From Colletes latitarsis (Eukaryota > Arthropoda > Insecta > Hymenoptera > Colletidae): a stretch of 64,000 nucleotides of DNA. Below the pieces are notes generated by a model, which saw only the letters and a program-made list of their open reading frames with translations, was not told the origin of the DNA and did no database searches. Made by a program: the position numbers and the translations under genes. This document shows, one piece after another, positions 63,068-64,000 of this stretch (position 1 is its first letter; the number at the start of each line of letters is the position of its first letter). The DNA is taken from NCBI RefSeq assembly GCF_051014445.1, contig NW_027488379.1, positions 1,798,001 through 1,862,000 on the forward strand, read 5' to 3'.

Positions 63068-64000
63068 GCATATTTCTCATACTTCATGGCTAGATCCTAG
63101 GCTTTTTCTGGATTGCATCACGTAGTAATGAAGTACAACACTGAAACAGTCAATTAAACCTGGTTTCGATCAATATTTTAGAGGATAACGCATGTTAGGT
63201 CTAGGTTAGCCCTGGGATTTTCACTCATCAGACACATACTTTCGTATTCTTCACATACTTGTTGAACGGATCCCGGGTTTTTTCTGGTTTGGATCACGTA
63301 GTAATGTGGGACCTCACTGAAACAGTCAATTAAACCTGGTTTCGACCAATATTTTAGAGAATAATTCATGTTAGTTCTAGGTTAGGTCTGGGATTTGCTC
63401 TCATCAGGCTCATCCTTTCGCATATTTCTCATACTTGATGGCTAGATCCTGGGCTATTTCTGGATTGCATCACGTAGTAATGAAGTACAACACTGAAACA
63501 GTCAATTAAATCTGGTTTCGATCAATATTTTAGAGGATAACGCAAGTTAGGTCTGGGATAGGTCTGGGATTCGCCCTCATCAGGCTCATACTTTCGCGTT
63601 TTTCACATACTCGTTGAACAGATCCTGGGTTATTTTCTGGTTTGGATCACATAGTAATGTGGTACCACACTGAAACAGTCGATTATACCAGGTTTCGGTC
63701 AATATTTTTGAGGATAACGCATGTTAGGTCTAGGTTAGGTCTGGGATTTGCTCTCATCAGGCTCATTCTTTCGCATATTTCTCATACTTGATGGCTAGAT
63801 CCTGGGCTTTTTCTGGATTGCATCACGTAGTAATGAAGTACAACACTGAAACAGTCAATTAAACCTGGTTTCGATCAATATTTTAGAGGATAACGCATGT
63901 TAGGTCTAGGTTAGCCCTGGGATTTTCACTCATCAGACTCATACTTTCGCATTCTTCACATACTTGTTGAACTGATCCTGGGTTTTTTCTGGTTTGGATC
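63068..64000 (+). repeat. Tail of window, copy of the 37.9-38.9 kb region
   Basis: 63213-63500 follows 37858-38145 (offset 25355, TTTCGTATTC at 63240/37885). Then 63505-63885 follows 38502-38882 (offset 25003). The 352-bp shift means two monomers are missing. The array runs off the right edge of the window inside a monomer, at GGTTTGGATC. Confidence 0.85.

Larger units (their letters stand above)
1..64000 (+). repeat. 176-bp satellite array, ~363 head-to-tail monomers, spans whole window
   Basis: The same unit recurs from the first to the last base in one orientation. Phased from GATCACGTAG, starts fall at 79, 255, 431, 607 and 783, a 176-bp step; the landmark near 63117 gives a mean of about 176.1 bp over 357 units. 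A hand-built majority monomer is 176 bp and about 40% GC. In this phase it holds TGTGGTACCACA at 14-25, TTAGG at 80-84 and 91-95, GGATCC at 153-158 and T6 at 163-168. Divergence is mostly substitutions and 1-2 bp indels; large changes are gains or losses of whole monomers. No insertion, inversion or unique spacer was seen. The unit length is close to a nucleosome plus linker, as in many centromeric satellites. Array identity is certain; centromeric versus other heterochromatin location is inference. Confidence 0.98.

Noticed and set aside
33011..63369. Many near-identical minus-strand frames of 63-71 codons
   Set aside because: They recur because the underlying DNA is duplicated. All lie within one monomer plus part of the next, start at the same ATG in the repeat and end at the same stop. 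Variation is not codon-patterned, and no promoter or homology is evident.
1..64000. CRISPR array
   Set aside because: There is no alternation of a short constant repeat with unique spacers of fixed length; the whole 176-bp unit is repeated.
1..64000. CENP-B box in the monomer
   Set aside because: The best candidate, TTTCGATCAATATTTT, matches TTCG and one A of the box but lacks the CGGG half. The CCCGGG seen in a few monomers has no CGAA at the right distance. The canonical motif is not present.
1..64000. Honeybee 176-bp AluI satellite
   Set aside because: Only the period agrees. The AGCT site expected in nearly every unit is missing from the majority monomer and present only sporadically. 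Without an alignment the identity cannot be claimed.
1..64000. Brassica CentBr or Arabidopsis-type centromere satellite
   Set aside because: Length is similar, but I see no convincing sequence agreement with what I remember of these families, and AAGCTT is not a recurring site here. Left unassigned.
1..64000. Co-variation keeping the palindrome arms paired
   Set aside because: In GCGGTACCACGC-type units the two changes do not pair with each other about the TA centre; they break the dyad. There is no compensatory pattern, so RNA-like stem conservation is not supported.

Overview
The whole window is one uninterrupted tandem satellite DNA array. The unit is about 176 bp, all copies run head-to-tail in the same orientation, and about 363 copies fit in 64 kb. 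Measured by eye, the landmark GATCAC/GTAG recurs at 79, 255, 431, 607 and 783, exactly 176 bp apart. The same landmark near 63117 lies 357 units downstream, a mean period of about 176.1 bp. I see no protein-coding gene, tRNA, rRNA, transposon, CRISPR array or stretch of non-satellite DNA. Every longer open frame falls inside the satellite, in a period not divisible by 3, and reads as a by-product of the repeat.

This points to a eukaryotic chromosome: centromeric, pericentromeric, subtelomeric or another constitutive heterochromatin block. The unit length is nucleosome-like and the array has nested higher-order repeats (HORs). I cannot name the species. From memory, 176-bp satellites are known in unrelated lineages (honeybee AluI family, Brassica CentBr), but I cannot align to them here. 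The consensus lacks the AGCT site that names the honeybee family.

Layout. (1) 1-1330: most divergent monomers, especially the first four. (2) 1331-5562: a 12-mer HOR of 2114 bp, two tandem copies, with one conversion-like patch. (3) 5525-12600: diverse monomers with a dispersed ~19-mer duplication (6650-8743 and 9993-12087) and a short dimer ladder. (4) 12601-14129: mixed monomers. (5) 14130-25845: overlapping duplications of 21, 22, 23, 26 and 28 monomers. (6) 25174-29940: a 13-mer-offset duplication and a short trimer repeat. (7) 29941-36304, 46270-50966 and 56176-63067: three copies of a multi-kb segment that differ by gain or loss of whole monomers. (8) 36305-46269 and 50967-56175: mosaics of recombined blocks with shifts of 6, 7, 8, 13, 15, 24, 25, 28, 42 and 66 monomers. 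(9) 63068-64000: copy of the 37.9-38.9 kb region. Homogenisation is strongest on the right and weakest on the left, so the left side may be nearer an array edge.

Within the monomer the notable elements are a 12-16 bp perfect palindrome around a KpnI-type GGTACC, a direct repeat carrying two TTAGG motifs 11 bp apart, a T6 tract, and a variable segment defining at least six recurrent monomer types. One type carries a second palindrome. All block boundaries were found by reading and are good to roughly 10-20 bp.
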